Shown piece after piece: positions 52,218 to 60,272 of a stretch of 64,000 nt of DNA. The notes below the pieces were generated by a model that did no database searches, was not told the origin of the DNA, and was given only the letters and a program-made list of their open reading frames with translations. A program made the position numbers and the translations under genes. This DNA is from Bradyrhizobium diazoefficiens (GTDB lineage Bacteria; Pseudomonadota; Alphaproteobacteria; Rhizobiales; Xanthobacteraceae), in the NCBI RefSeq assembly GCF_018131015.1, contig NZ_JAFCJJ010000002.1, positions 310,001-374,000 of the forward strand. The letters are read 5' to 3'. How positions within the stretch are numbered: the stretch's first letter is position 1; the number at the start of each line of letters is the position of its first letter.

Positions 52218-52772
52218 TCACCTCGGCGCGCGCTTGGCCAGGATCCGCTGCAGGGTGCGGCGGTGCATGTTGAGGCGGCGGGCCGTTTCCGAGACGTTGC
52301 GGTTGCACATTTCGTAGATGCGCTGGATGTGTTCCCAGCGCACGCGGTCGGCCGACATCGGGTTGGCCGGCAACTCGGATTTGTCCGCGCCGGTCGACAG
52401 CAATGCGGCGACGACGTCGTCGGCATCGGCGGGCTTCGACAGGTAGTCGATCGCACCCATCTTCACCGCGGTCACGGCGGTGGCGATGTTGCCGTAGCCG
52501 GTCAGCACGATCGCGCGGGCGTCCGGGCGCTTCTTCTTCAGCGCGGAGACGACGTCGAGGCCGTTGCCGTCGCCGAGCCGCAGATCCACCACGGCGAAGG
52601 CCGGGGCCGCCTTGCCGATTTGCGCGAGTCCGTCGGTGACGGTGTCACACGAGGTCACTGCAAAGCCCCGCGTCTCCATGGCGCGCGACAGGCGCTCCAG
52701 AAACGCCTTGTCGTCCTCCACGATGAGAAGCGAGCGGTCGGTCTGTTCGTTCAGTTCGGCGATGGCGTTCAA
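52218..52772 (-). CDS. regR: Redox response regulator of the ActR/PrrA/RegA family
   Basis: This 184-residue response regulator has the receiver acidic pair in LLIVEDDK, phosphoacceptor Asp63 in VVDLRLGDGNG, Thr/Lys in VLTGYGN and YLSKPAD. A C-terminal Fis-type helix-turn-helix (RNVSETARRLNMHRRTLQRIL) follows. A TTG start at 52772 with GAGAGGA upstream gives Asp63, the number known for Bradyrhizobium RegR; a longer reading to 52814 lacks support. The family controls respiration, carbon and nitrogen fixation genes in response to redox state. It lies 103 bases downstream of regS. Confidence 0.92.
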   Translation of the reverse strand: MNAIAELNEQTDRSLLIVEDDKAFLERLSRAMETRGFAVTSCDTVTDGLAQIGKAAPAFAVVDLRLGDGNGLDVVSALKKKRPDARAIVLTGYGNIATAVTAVKMGAIDYLSKPADADDVVAALLSTGADKSELPANPMSADRVRWEHIQRIYEMCNRNVSETARRLNMHRRTLQRILAKRAPR

Positions 52773-52875
52773 GGTTTTGTCCTCTCTCCAGCACATCCAG
52801 ATATGGCCCCGCATTCCTGCGGTGCCAAGGCCGCCAATGGTCGATCGACCCGTCCGTGCGACGCAAGGTCGCGGC

Positions 52876-54186
52876 TTATCCTATTGTTTCTTCGAGGGTC
52901 TCGATAGCCTCAAAACGCTCCCGCGGCCACGCGATCTGTACCACCGCACCGTGTTCCGGGAAGGTCCGGTTGGTAAACGAGACCTTGGCGCCGGTGCGTT
53001 CGAGCAGCGTGCGCGCGATGAACACGCCGAGGCCCAGCCCGCCGCCGGCGTCCTGGGCATGCCGCCGCGACAGATAGGGCTCGCCGATCCGGTTCATCAG
53101 GTCGGGCGGAATGCCGGGCCCGTCATCGGAAATCACCAGCTCGATCGTGTCATTGTTCCACCACGCGTTGACCTCCACCGTGGTGTGCGCGAAATCGACG
53201 GCGTTCTCGATGATGTTGCCGACCCCGTAGAGGATCGCCGGGTTGCGCGATCCGACCGGCTCGGTGGTGGCGGCCACCGCGATCCGCACCTTGATGTCCA
53301 CCCCGAAATCGCGGTGCGGCGCCACCACCTCCTCGATCAGCTCGGACAGCTTCATGCGGTCGAACGGCGCGCCGGTGGACGAAAGCTGGGTGATCTTGGA
53401 GAGGATGTCGCGGCAGCGCTGGGTCTGCTCGCGCAGGGTTTTCAGGTCGGCGGCAAAGGCCGGATCCTTCACCGTCTTCTCCAGCTCGCGCGAGATCAGG
53501 AAGATCGTCGCGAGCGGCGTGCCGAGCTCGTGGGCTGCGGCCGCGGCGAGGCCGTCGAGCTGGGTCAGATGCTGCTCGCGCGTCAGCACCAGCTCGGTCG
53601 CGGCCAGCGCGTCGGCGAGCTTGCGCGCTTCCTCGGTGACCTGGAACGAATAGAGGCTGGTGACGCCGATCGCGAGCACGATCGAGAGCCAGGCACCGGC
53701 GAGATAGATCGGCGGCAGCACGAGGGGATCATCCGGGTCCCAGGGCAGCGGCAGGTGCCAGAAGACCAGCAGCGAGGCGCAGGCCACGGCCAGGAGGCCG
53801 ATGCCGAAGGTCAGCCGGGCCGGCAGCGCCGTGGCCGAGATCAGGACGGGCGCGAGGAACAGGAACGAGAACGGGTTCTGCAATCCGCCGGTGAAGTACA
53901 GCAGTCCCGCCAGTTCCACGATGTTCAACGCCAGGAGCCCGGCGGCCTGGATCGGCTCCAGCCGCTGCATCGGATTGACCGCGGTCTGCAGCGCCAGGTT
54001 GAGCAGCGCCGATACGCCGATGATGCTGACACAGGGGACGATCTCGACGTCGAACTCCAGCCCCTGCGCCACGACGAAGATCGCAGCGAGCTGGCCCAGC
54101 ACCGCGAGCCAGCGCAGCCGCAGCAGGGTGTCCAGGCGGATGTGTCGCTGCGAGGGACGGAAGGCTGAAGCGGCAGTCTCGGTCAT
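52876..54186 (-). CDS. regS: Redox-sensing histidine kinase of the ActS/PrrB/RegB family
   Basis: This 436-residue membrane kinase has about six hydrophobic segments over residues 25-180. The quinone-site hexapeptide region is GGLQNPF at residues 100-106, the phosphorylated His219 lies in AAAAHELGTPLATI, and the redox cysteine Cys258 in LREQTQRCRDIL. The ATP-binding region has IIENAVDFAH, DDGPGIPP and GGGLGLGVFIA. These are the hallmarks of RegB/RegS, which phosphorylate RegR when the quinone pool is reduced. The ATG at 54186 was chosen; the frame stays open to a TTG at 54195. It is upstream of regR on the same strand. Confidence 0.93.
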   Translation of the reverse strand: MTETAASAFRPSQRHIRLDTLLRLRWLAVLGQLAAIFVVAQGLEFDVEIVPCVSIIGVSALLNLALQTAVNPMQRLEPIQAAGLLALNIVELAGLLYFTGGLQNPFSFLFLAPVLISATALPARLTFGIGLLAVACASLLVFWHLPLPWDPDDPLVLPPIYLAGAWLSIVLAIGVTSLYSFQVTEEARKLADALAATELVLTREQHLTQLDGLAAAAAHELGTPLATIFLISRELEKTVKDPAFAADLKTLREQTQRCRDILSKITQLSSTGAPFDRMKLSELIEEVVAPHRDFGVDIKVRIAVAATTEPVGSRNPAILYGVGNIIENAVDFAHTTVEVNAWWNNDTIELVISDDGPGIPPDLMNRIGEPYLSRRHAQDAGGGLGLGVFIARTLLERTGAKVSFTNRTFPEHGAVVQIAWPRERFEAIETLEETIG

Positions 54187-54327
54187 CGCGGTCAATCTAG
54201 CGATACGCAGGCTCCTTCACAAACAAGTCCCTTCACAAGCACGCTGGCCACCCGTTTCCATCCGGTTCAAGCCTTGCGCTTTCAAGCCTTGCGCTCGGCC
54301 GCGCAATGGCGGAAGAACGCCTCCAGC

Positions 54328-55131
54328 ATGACCGGGAATGATAATGCTTCAAGCCCGCCGACTGTCGCGGATGACACTTTGTCCGCGGCCATCGAGGTCG
54401 ATCGCCTGGTCAAGGTCTACAAGCAGACCCGCGCGGTGGACGGCATCTCCTTCAAATTGCCCCGCGGCAGCATCACCGGCCTGCTCGGCGGCAACGGCGC
54501 CGGCAAGACCACGACGATCGCGATGATCATGGGCCTGGTGCTGCCGACCTCCGGCCGTGTGCGCGTGCTCGGCCATCGCATGCCGGAGGAGAGCGCCGCC
54601 GTGCTGGGGCGGATGAACTTCGAGAGCCCCTATGTCGACATGCCGATGCGGCTCACGGTGCGGCAGAACCTCACCATTTTCGGCAAGCTCTATGCGGTGA
54701 CGGATCTCGCCGACCGCATCGCTGGGCTGGCCGGGGACCTCGATCTCAATGATTTCATCGACCGCGCCAACGGCAAGCTCTCGGCCGGGCAGAAAACCCG
54801 TGTCGCGCTGGCGAAAGCGCTGATCAACCAGCCCGAGCTCCTGCTGCTGGACGAGCCGACCGCCTCGCTCGATCCGGATACGGCCGACTGGGTGCGCGGG
54901 CACCTGGAGCGCTACCGCAGGGACAACAATGCCACCATCCTGCTGGCCTCGCACAATATGCTCGAGGTCGAGCGTCTCTGCGACCGCGTCATCATCATGA
55001 AACGCGGCCGCGTCGAGGATGACGACACGCCCGAAGCGATCATGGCGCGCTACAACCGCACCACGCTGGAGGACGTGTTTCTGGACGTCGCGCGCGGCCG
55101 GGCGAACGGCGCGAAGGAGGTGGTGCGGTGA
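54328..55131 (+). CDS. ABC transporter ATP-binding protein, permease missing
   Basis: This 267-residue ATPase has Walker A LLGGNGAGKTTTIAM near residue 55, signature KLSAGQKTRVALA, Walker B ELLLLDEPTASLDP and the switch His in LLASHNM. It resembles the ABC-2/drug or polysaccharide export ATPases. The end overlaps a GTG (GTGA at 55128-55131), a typical coupled start for a permease gene. The frame after it is only 64 codons and runs into a palindromic repeat and an IS110 element. The permease therefore seems to have been lost or moved. The ATPase may be non-functional in export. The start at 54328 avoids a repeated upstream CAAGCCTTGCGCT sequence. Confidence 0.85.
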   Translation: MTGNDNASSPPTVADDTLSAAIEVDRLVKVYKQTRAVDGISFKLPRGSITGLLGGNGAGKTTTIAMIMGLVLPTSGRVRVLGHRMPEESAAVLGRMNFESPYVDMPMRLTVRQNLTIFGKLYAVTDLADRIAGLAGDLDLNDFIDRANGKLSAGQKTRVALAKALINQPELLLLDEPTASLDPDTADWVRGHLERYRRDNNATILLASHNMLEVERLCDRVIIMKRGRVEDDDTPEAIMARYNRTTLEDVFLDVARGRANGAKEVVR

Positions 55132-55480
55132 GCAGGCCCGGATGTTTCGGCTGTAGCCCGGATGAGCGAAGCGACATCCGGGAATCTTCTTGCACTGTCC
55201 CCGGATATCGCTTCGCTCATCCGGGCTTCTGTAACGGGCCTTGGTTAGTCAATCCCTTTTTGCGTCGTCCACTCGCTGGGCACTTGCTTCTGTACGGGAT
55301 CGGCGCGAAGGCCGTCGCCTGATGGGGTGCATGAGGAGCCGGTCGGCCAATCTACGGAATGCGTGGTCGTGAGCCACTTCCCGGATGGCGGCCTGGCCGG
55401 ATCCATCGTCCCAGCGGAGGGACTTCGCTCAGGGAGAGCCTGGTGTCGTAGCTCTCCCGGAACCGATCGATACTCCTTGC
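55132..55480. other. Gap with repeat and non-coding part of the IS110-type element
   Basis: No complete gene lies in these 349 bases. A palindromic repeat fills 55155-55227. From about 55231 to 55480 is probably the non-coding 3' side of the transposase gene. It shares inverted GTAACGGGCC with 56651-56660 and TTGGTTAG with 56592-56599. This region could encode the bridge RNA of the element. Confidence 0.4.
55155..55227. repeat. Short palindromic repeat (AGCCCGGATGAGCGAAGCGA type)
   Basis: AGCCCGGATGAGCGAAGCGA is followed after about 30 bases by TCGCTTCGCTCATCCGGGCT, a 20-bp inverted match. It forms a single long hairpin. Copies of this kind are common in Bradyrhizobium intergenic space. Confidence 0.85.
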
Positions 55481-56660
55481 TTAGCTTGCCGTAGCCTTGG
55501 CCATCGGGTTGAACGGTTGAGCGTCGGCGAGCATGCGATGCAGGATCACGGCGAGCTTGCGCGCCAGCGCCACCTTGGCCTTGCGCATGCCTGCGCGCCG
55601 GGCGATCCGCATCGCCCAGCCCTTGAGCGCCGCGCAATTCCTGACCGGCTTGGTCAGCAGGACATGCGCCGCCTGGTAGAGCGCCTCACGCACGGAGGCA
55701 TCGCCGATCTTGCTGATGCGGCCGGTGTAATCGGTTTGCCCGGATTGGTACTTCTTCGGGGTGAGGCCAAAATGCGCGCCTGTCGCCTTCGACGAGCGGA
55801 AGCGCTTCGGGTCGTCGACCGCTGAAGCATAGGTGAGCGCCACGATCGGGCCGACCGACGGCGTGGTCATGAGCAGCTTTGCTTGCGGGTGCGATCGGGC
55901 GAGCTTCTGGACTTGCTTGTCCAAATTATTGAACTCGCGCCGCAGCACGGCATGAGCTTCCAACATCGCCCTCGCCACCACCTCAAGTCCGGGATGGCCG
56001 GTCACGAGCTCCTGGATGCGGCCGGCGAAGCTGCGCTCGGTGGTCGTGCCGACCTTCAGGCCAAAGCCGCGAAGCACGCCACGCAGGCTGTTCTCGATGT
56101 CGCGCAGCTTGGATTGCAGCAGCTTGCGAGCCGTTAAAATGGCACGGGTCTCCTGCGCCGCCATCGACTTGCAGTGCACCGGCCGGAACCAGCCGAGCCG
56201 CATCAGCTGCGCGATCCTGCGGGCATCGTTGCGGTCTGTCTTCACCGGCATCGATTTGAAGGCCTCGCGAACGTGACGCGTCTCCAGAAGTTCGACCGCA
56301 AGTCCTGCCGCCCGCAGAGCGGCGTATAGCCATTGGGACAAGGGGCCGGCCTCCAACCCGATCCGCTCGAGGACCACTCCTTGAGCCCGGAACCAGGCAA
56401 CCAGCGCTTCCGGCTCGCTCGCAACCTTCGCCTCGCGCAAAATCTTGCCCGTCCCATCGACAAGGCAGACGCTCGAGCATTCCAACGATACGTCAATTCC
56501 TGCATACTGGTACATGGTCGTCCCTTAATGATGCTTGGAGCAGGCTTGCCTGACTCCCTTTCACACCATCAGTTTGAGGGACGACCGCCTTCTAACCAAC
56601 AGGCCGCTCGCGAGCGCGCTTCCAAATCGCGCCGTAGCGAGCGGGCGGCCGGCCCGTTAC
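55231..56660 (-). mobile_element. IS110/IS1111-type insertion sequence
   Basis: The transposase gene is flanked by non-coding sequence on both sides. Ten-base inverted repeats GTAACGGGCC (55231-55240) and GGCCCGTTAC (56651-56660) surround it, and a shorter pair TTGGTTAG / CTAACCAA lies inside. IS110-type elements lack classical terminal repeats and target duplications, so the true ends may differ by tens of bases. A 10-bp stem, GGTCGTCCCT (56516-56525) with AGGGACGACC (56577-56586), lies upstream of the transposase start. Confidence 0.45.
55481..56515 (-). CDS. IS110 family transposase
   Basis: This 344-residue DEDD-type transposase starts MYQYAGIDVSLECSSVC (first Asp), continues GLEAGPLSQWL and PVKTDRNDARRIAQLMRLGWF (D-x-x-D pair), and has the C-terminal transposase_20 domain (LLMTTPSVGPIVALTY). 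The catalytic serine region is SKATGAHFGLTPKKYQSGQ to GRISKIGDASVREAL. It appears complete and intact. IS110 enzymes are guided by a bridge RNA that reads donor and target DNA. The ATG at 56515 is the natural start. Confidence 0.94.
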   Translation of the reverse strand: MYQYAGIDVSLECSSVCLVDGTGKILREAKVASEPEALVAWFRAQGVVLERIGLEAGPLSQWLYAALRAAGLAVELLETRHVREAFKSMPVKTDRNDARRIAQLMRLGWFRPVHCKSMAAQETRAILTARKLLQSKLRDIENSLRGVLRGFGLKVGTTTERSFAGRIQELVTGHPGLEVVARAMLEAHAVLRREFNNLDKQVQKLARSHPQAKLLMTTPSVGPIVALTYASAVDDPKRFRSSKATGAHFGLTPKKYQSGQTDYTGRISKIGDASVREALYQAAHVLLTKPVRNCAALKGWAMRIARRAGMRKAKVALARKLAVILHRMLADAQPFNPMAKATAS

Positions 56661-56681
56661 TCCATCTACGGGTATCGCGCC

Positions 56682-57866
56682 TCACAACACGTGTGACGCG
56701 CCCGGGATCTTCCGCAACGCCGCCGTCAGGCCCCAGCTCAAAATCACCGTCAGCACGAAGCCGATCGCGGCCTTGGGGATGGCGGGCAGCGTGTAGTCGA
56801 ACAGCACGTACTGGATCCACAGCGCGATCGGGTAGTGCACCAGGAACATGCCATAGGCATCGGCCTGCATGCGGTCGAGCAGGTTCGGCCCCGGCGACTT
56901 CGAATGCAGGAAGAAGGCGAGGATCGCGAGCAGGATAGAGGCCGAGAACAGCACGAAGAACGTGCCGTAGAACAAATGGTACCAGGATGGCAGGTGATCG
57001 GGATTCCCGAGGATCTCCCGCTTGATGTAGATCATGCACCACATCAGGCAGTACGGGACCAGCGTGGCGATCACCCATAGCCAACGGTTCTTTGGCAACT
57101 CGCCCTCGGGACTGAGGATGCCGCGGTCGAAGTTCGCAGCACCGACGCTGGCGCCGATAAAGAAATAGGCGAAGTAGAGCAGGATGCGGCTCGCCTGCAC
57201 CGAGAACGGCCCGAACTCGAACCATTTGTTGGTGCCGAAATAAACTAGCGGCGGCAGGTAGACGACGACGCTCACGCCGACGAGCATCAGCCAGAACAAT
57301 GCGGGCTGCCCAAATCCGCGCAGCGAAATGCGATTGCCGGGATCGACGAGGTGCGCCGAAACCCGGTAGAGCAGGCTCGCGGTGAGGTCGAAGGCGAGCA
57401 GCACCCACACGAACCAGATCGGGCCGCTCGGCCACGGGCCCGTCGTGACCGTCTTCCACCAGAACGCTGCGAAGGTCAGGTTGGGATCATGCCGCAGCGC
57501 GATCGCGTAATAGGCGAGCGGGATGACCGTCAGGGCCGCGATCGCGAACGGCAACCCCAGCCGCAGCAGGCGATCGCGCAAAAACACCGATGTCGCCTTG
57601 CGCGCAATGCCGGGCCAGGTGAACAGTCCTGACAGGAAGAAGAACATCGCCATGAAGAAGCTGTCGGTGGCGAGCACGACGACGTCGAAGCCGATCCAGG
57701 ACGCCGGATCGGTGTGACCGAAATGGGTGTAGGGGATGACGGCGTGATGCAGCAGCACCACCAGGGTCAGGAAGGTGCGGGCGCGGTCGATCGACAGGTT
57801 GCGCGCCTTGGCCTTCGGCGCGGCATGCGCCTCTGCGCCGATCGTCGCCGAATGTGCCATCGTCAT
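56682..57866 (-). CDS. Acyltransferase family membrane protein
   Basis: This protein of about 394 residues belongs to the acyltransferase 3/OpgC superfamily, which acylate sugars or glucans at the inner membrane. The signature start is NLSIDRARTFLTLVVLLHHAVIPYTHFG, with Asp and double His, and FFFLSGLFTWPGIARK follows. About ten membrane segments fill the rest, ending with TAALRKIPGASHVL. The start is uncertain: ATG 57866 or ATG 57887 both give a sensible N terminus, and longer readings do not. The gene lies just past the IS110-type element on the same strand, with its 3' end towards the IS. Substrate is unknown. Confidence 0.88.
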   Translation of the reverse strand: MTMAHSATIGAEAHAAPKAKARNLSIDRARTFLTLVVLLHHAVIPYTHFGHTDPASWIGFDVVVLATDSFFMAMFFFLSGLFTWPGIARKATSVFLRDRLLRLGLPFAIAALTVIPLAYYAIALRHDPNLTFAAFWWKTVTTGPWPSGPIWFVWVLLAFDLTASLLYRVSAHLVDPGNRISLRGFGQPALFWLMLVGVSVVVYLPPLVYFGTNKWFEFGPFSVQASRILLYFAYFFIGASVGAANFDRGILSPEGELPKNRWLWVIATLVPYCLMWCMIYIKREILGNPDHLPSWYHLFYGTFFVLFSASILLAILAFFLHSKSPGPNLLDRMQADAYGMFLVHYPIALWIQYVLFDYTLPAIPKAAIGFVLTVILSWGLTAALRKIPGASHVL

Positions 57867-57971
57867 CCCGGTCGCCCCGCCTTGCATTCCCGTCCCGGGC
57901 TGGACTGTGCCGCCGGGAACTGGATTGGGCAAGAGCGCTTTGTGCCATCTTTGATCGGCGCGGTTTTGCCG

Positions 57972-57996
57972 GGAACCAGTGCTGCAGAGCAAAGTT
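57972..57996 (+). promoter_or_regulatory. Candidate EcfG-type promoter upstream of DUF1328
   Basis: GGAAC (57972-57976), 17 bases, then GTT (57994-57996), with A before GTT. This fits the spacing of alphaproteobacterial EcfG promoters. DUF1328 starts 61 bases further on; such small membrane proteins are frequent general-stress targets. Confidence 0.4.
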
Positions 57997-58056
57997 AGCG
58001 TCGCGATATGGGTGCGAGGCCGGCCGATCACGGCGGCCAATGGTTCGGAGTTGCCG

Positions 58057-58230
58057 ATGACGATCCTGAAATGGGCGCTGATCTTCCTGCTGATCTCGAT
58101 CGTGGCCGGCGTGCTCGGCTTCACCGGCCTCTCGGCCGCCTCCGCCGATGTCGCCCGCTTCCTGTTCTATGTCTTCGTCGTGATCTTCCTGGTGCTGCTG
58201 ATACTCGGGCTCACGATCTTCAGGGCGTAG
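58057..58230 (+). CDS. DUF1328/UPF0391 small membrane protein
   Basis: This 57-residue protein consists of two hydrophobic helices: [20 protein letters not shown] and [21 protein letters not shown] short [14 protein letters not shown] loop joins them. That is the complete DUF1328 family pattern. The ATG at 58057 has GGAG upstream; an in-frame start at 57979 would add unusual sequence. It is probably in the inner membrane and has no known function. A possible EcfG promoter precedes it. Confidence 0.85.
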   Translation: MTILKWALIFLLISIVAGVLGFTGLSAASADVARFLFYVFVVIFLVLLILGLTIFRA

Positions 58231-58265
58231 CGGGGCCGCCGCTTGAAATCGGGACGTCGCGGCCC

Positions 58266-59369
58266 TCAATCGCGAGCGAACGGTCTAACGCGGGCCACCA
58301 GCTCCGCCAGGAACTCGTCGGGACGATCGAACGGAATGAAATGATCGCCGCCGCGAACCCAGACGAATTCCTTATGCGGGGCGGTGATCTGATTGAAGAG
58401 TTGTTCGGCCGGCCCAGCCGGTGTGTTGTAGTCCGCATCGCCCTCAATAAAGATCACCGGGATCGGAAACGCGAGTCCGAGCGAAGCGACGTCACGCTTG
58501 AACATGGGGCCCTCTCGTCCGCGAAGATATTTCGCGGAGAAGGTCATGCCCCTGCGCCAGTTGTACCAGTCCAGCAGCGAGAAATCCGGCATGAACGGGG
58601 GCGGCACGGGCCCCGCCAGCTGAAAGCTCTCGATGGAGGGTAGCCTGAGTGCCTTGCTCCATTTATCTGCAACCAATCGATTTTCTGGAGTCATCACCGG
58701 GCGCGCGACGAGGGGCGCCAATTCCGCCTGAGCCTCGCCGTTGCCGGCGGACTGCGCCAGCTCTTGCAGATGCTTGATCGCGAGCTCGAATGATGTCTCG
58801 AATGTCAGCCTGCCAACCACCTGTCCGGTGCCGACATAGGCATAAAACAGGTCGGGGCGCTGCTTGACGATGTGAATGCCCAGGAATGAGCCCTAGGAAT
58901 GCCCGACCAGGACAATCCTGTCCTTTTGCAGATGGGTTCGCAGGTACTCGACCAGTTCGATGCCATCCTGCGTCATGCGCTCCAGCGTCATGGTTGGCGC
59001 GAGCGCGTCTCCGGCGGCGCCATAGGTCCGGCCGGCGCCGCGCTGGTCCCATTGCACGATGGTGAAGTGCTTTTCCCAGGGGCGCCAGCCCGACGAGATC
59101 GGCCAGCTGGAGCCCCCGGGCCCGCCGTGGACGAACAGGAGGACCGGGTTATCCCGATCCTCGCCGCGGATTTGAATCCATTGCTTGATGCCGCCGATAT
59201 CGACGAACTCTCCCTCCTGAATCCCCTTCGGTGAACGGATCGCGAGAGTCTCGGCAGCAAGATGCTGGCGATAGGCGCGAAAACCAAGTCCCGCAGCCGC
59301 CACCACGATGAAGACGCCGGCCGCTCCCAGCAACGACAGACCAATCAGTCTTCCTGTCCTGCGCGGCAT
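58266..59369 (-). pseudogene. Alpha/beta hydrolase broken by an amber codon at the nucleophile elbow
   Basis: One continuous minus-strand frame of 368 codons reads as a membrane-anchored alpha/beta hydrolase of the proline iminopeptidase-like kind. The N terminus has a membrane segment (LIGLSLLGAAGVFIVVAAAGLGF), then LLFVHGGPGGSSWP and VQWDQRGAGRTYG. At 58893-58895 there is a TAG directly after VGHS. The elbow therefore reads GHS-stop-GSFLG where relatives have GHSWG. A single TGG to TAG change explains it. Downstream the frame continues with IFIEGDADYNTPAG (acid) and VRGGDHFIPFDRPD (His). All other features are intact, so inactivation looks recent. Confidence 0.88.
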
Positions 59370-59370
59370 C

Positions 59371-59403
59371 GGTGTGCCTTGGGTGTGCCTTGGGTGTGCC
59401 TTG
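59371..59403. repeat. Three tandem 11-bp repeats upstream of the broken hydrolase
   Basis: The unit GGTGTGCCTTG occurs at 59371-59381, 59382-59392 and 59393-59403, immediately 5' of the hydrolase start codon on the minus strand. All three copies are identical. Confidence 0.9.
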
Positions 59404-59458
59404 CCGTTGACTGAGAGGAGACCCTGACGACTGCTCCCGGCATCACGGTGCCGTGAGG

Positions 59459-59818
59459 CTACCCTAATTCCTCGATCCTCACCTTGTCCGGATAGAAGGC
59501 GAGATGGCCCGAGATTTCGCTCATCGCGGGGAAGGGGGTCTCATAGGTCCAGATCGCGTTGTCCAGCGTCTTGCCGCCGGCCTTGACGCTAAAATAGCTT
59601 GCGTCGCCCTTGTACGGGCAATGGGTGGTGCGGTCGGTCCGCTCCAGCAGCGCCATGTTGGCGTCTTCCCGCGGCACATATTGCACCGCCGGATATTTGG
59701 CCTCCTTCAAGGTCAGCGCCTTGCTGGTCTCGGCGATCACGATGTCGCCGGCCGTGACGCGGACGCGGCGGGGGTTTTGGGTGATGGTGATGGGGTGGTC
59801 GGGCCCTGGAAGCTTCAT
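59459..59818 (-). CDS. DUF427 domain protein
   Basis: This 119-residue protein has the DUF427 core: MKLPGPDHPITITQNPRRVRV, YPAVQYVPREDANMALLERTDRTTHCPYKGDASYFSV and ENAIWTYETPFP-like DNAIWTYETPFPAM, ending FYPDKVRIEELG. The family is a small beta barrel of unknown function, common in actinobacteria and proteobacteria. There is no signal peptide. Stop and start are clear. It is a single gene divergent from bolA. Confidence 0.87.
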   Translation of the reverse strand: MKLPGPDHPITITQNPRRVRVTAGDIVIAETSKALTLKEAKYPAVQYVPREDANMALLERTDRTTHCPYKGDASYFSVKAGGKTLDNAIWTYETPFPAMSEISGHLAFYPDKVRIEELG

Positions 59819-60001
59819 GATTTCACGCCTTTTCGATCGATCTGCCGCGCGCGGCACTTTGTCGTGCCTTTATCCCGCCGGGAGCGGAGATATAGTGGCT
59901 GAAGGCGTGACCTAGAAGACCGTTCACGCTAAGTTTGGCGCTGCCGGGGCCGGGGATTCCGGCAGCGATTCGATGCCGAGACCAGAAGGAGCGAGACCCG
60001 A

Positions 60002-60238
60002 ATGCCAATGGACGCCCACGATATCGAGGCGATGATCAAGGCTGCGATCCCCGATGCCGAGGTAACCATTCGTGACCTCGCCGGCGATGGCGACCATTAC
60101 GCCGCGACCGTGATCTCGGAATCTTTCCGCGGCAAGTCCCGCGTCCAGCAGCACCAGATCGTCTATCGGTCCCTCCAAGGCCAGATGGGCGGCGTGCTGC
60201 ATGCGCTGGCGCTGCAAACCGGGGTGCCGGGGACTTGA
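60002..60238 (+). CDS. BolA family protein
   Basis: This 78-residue protein is a complete BolA domain: MDAHDIEAMIKAAIPDAEVTIRDL, HYAATVISESFRGKSRVQQHQIVY, SLQGQMGGVLHALALQT. The conserved FxGKSRVxxHQ segment with the invariant histidine is present; in related BolA proteins it helps bind a [2Fe-2S] cluster with monothiol glutaredoxin. A grxD gene usually follows bolA in Bradyrhizobiaceae, but here the next gene is a broken ltrA. It is likely involved in iron-sulfur trafficking or iron regulation. Confidence 0.9.
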   Translation: MPMDAHDIEAMIKAAIPDAEVTIRDLAGDGDHYAATVISESFRGKSRVQQHQIVYRSLQGQMGGVLHALALQTGVPGT

Positions 60239-60272
60239 CCTGAAGAGCACCTGACCTGACCGCGCGACGGGG

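Noticed and set aside
55128-55322. A 64-codon plus-strand gene after the ABC ATPase
   Set aside because: Most of it lies in the palindromic repeat and the IS flank; it looks like the leftover start of a lost permease.
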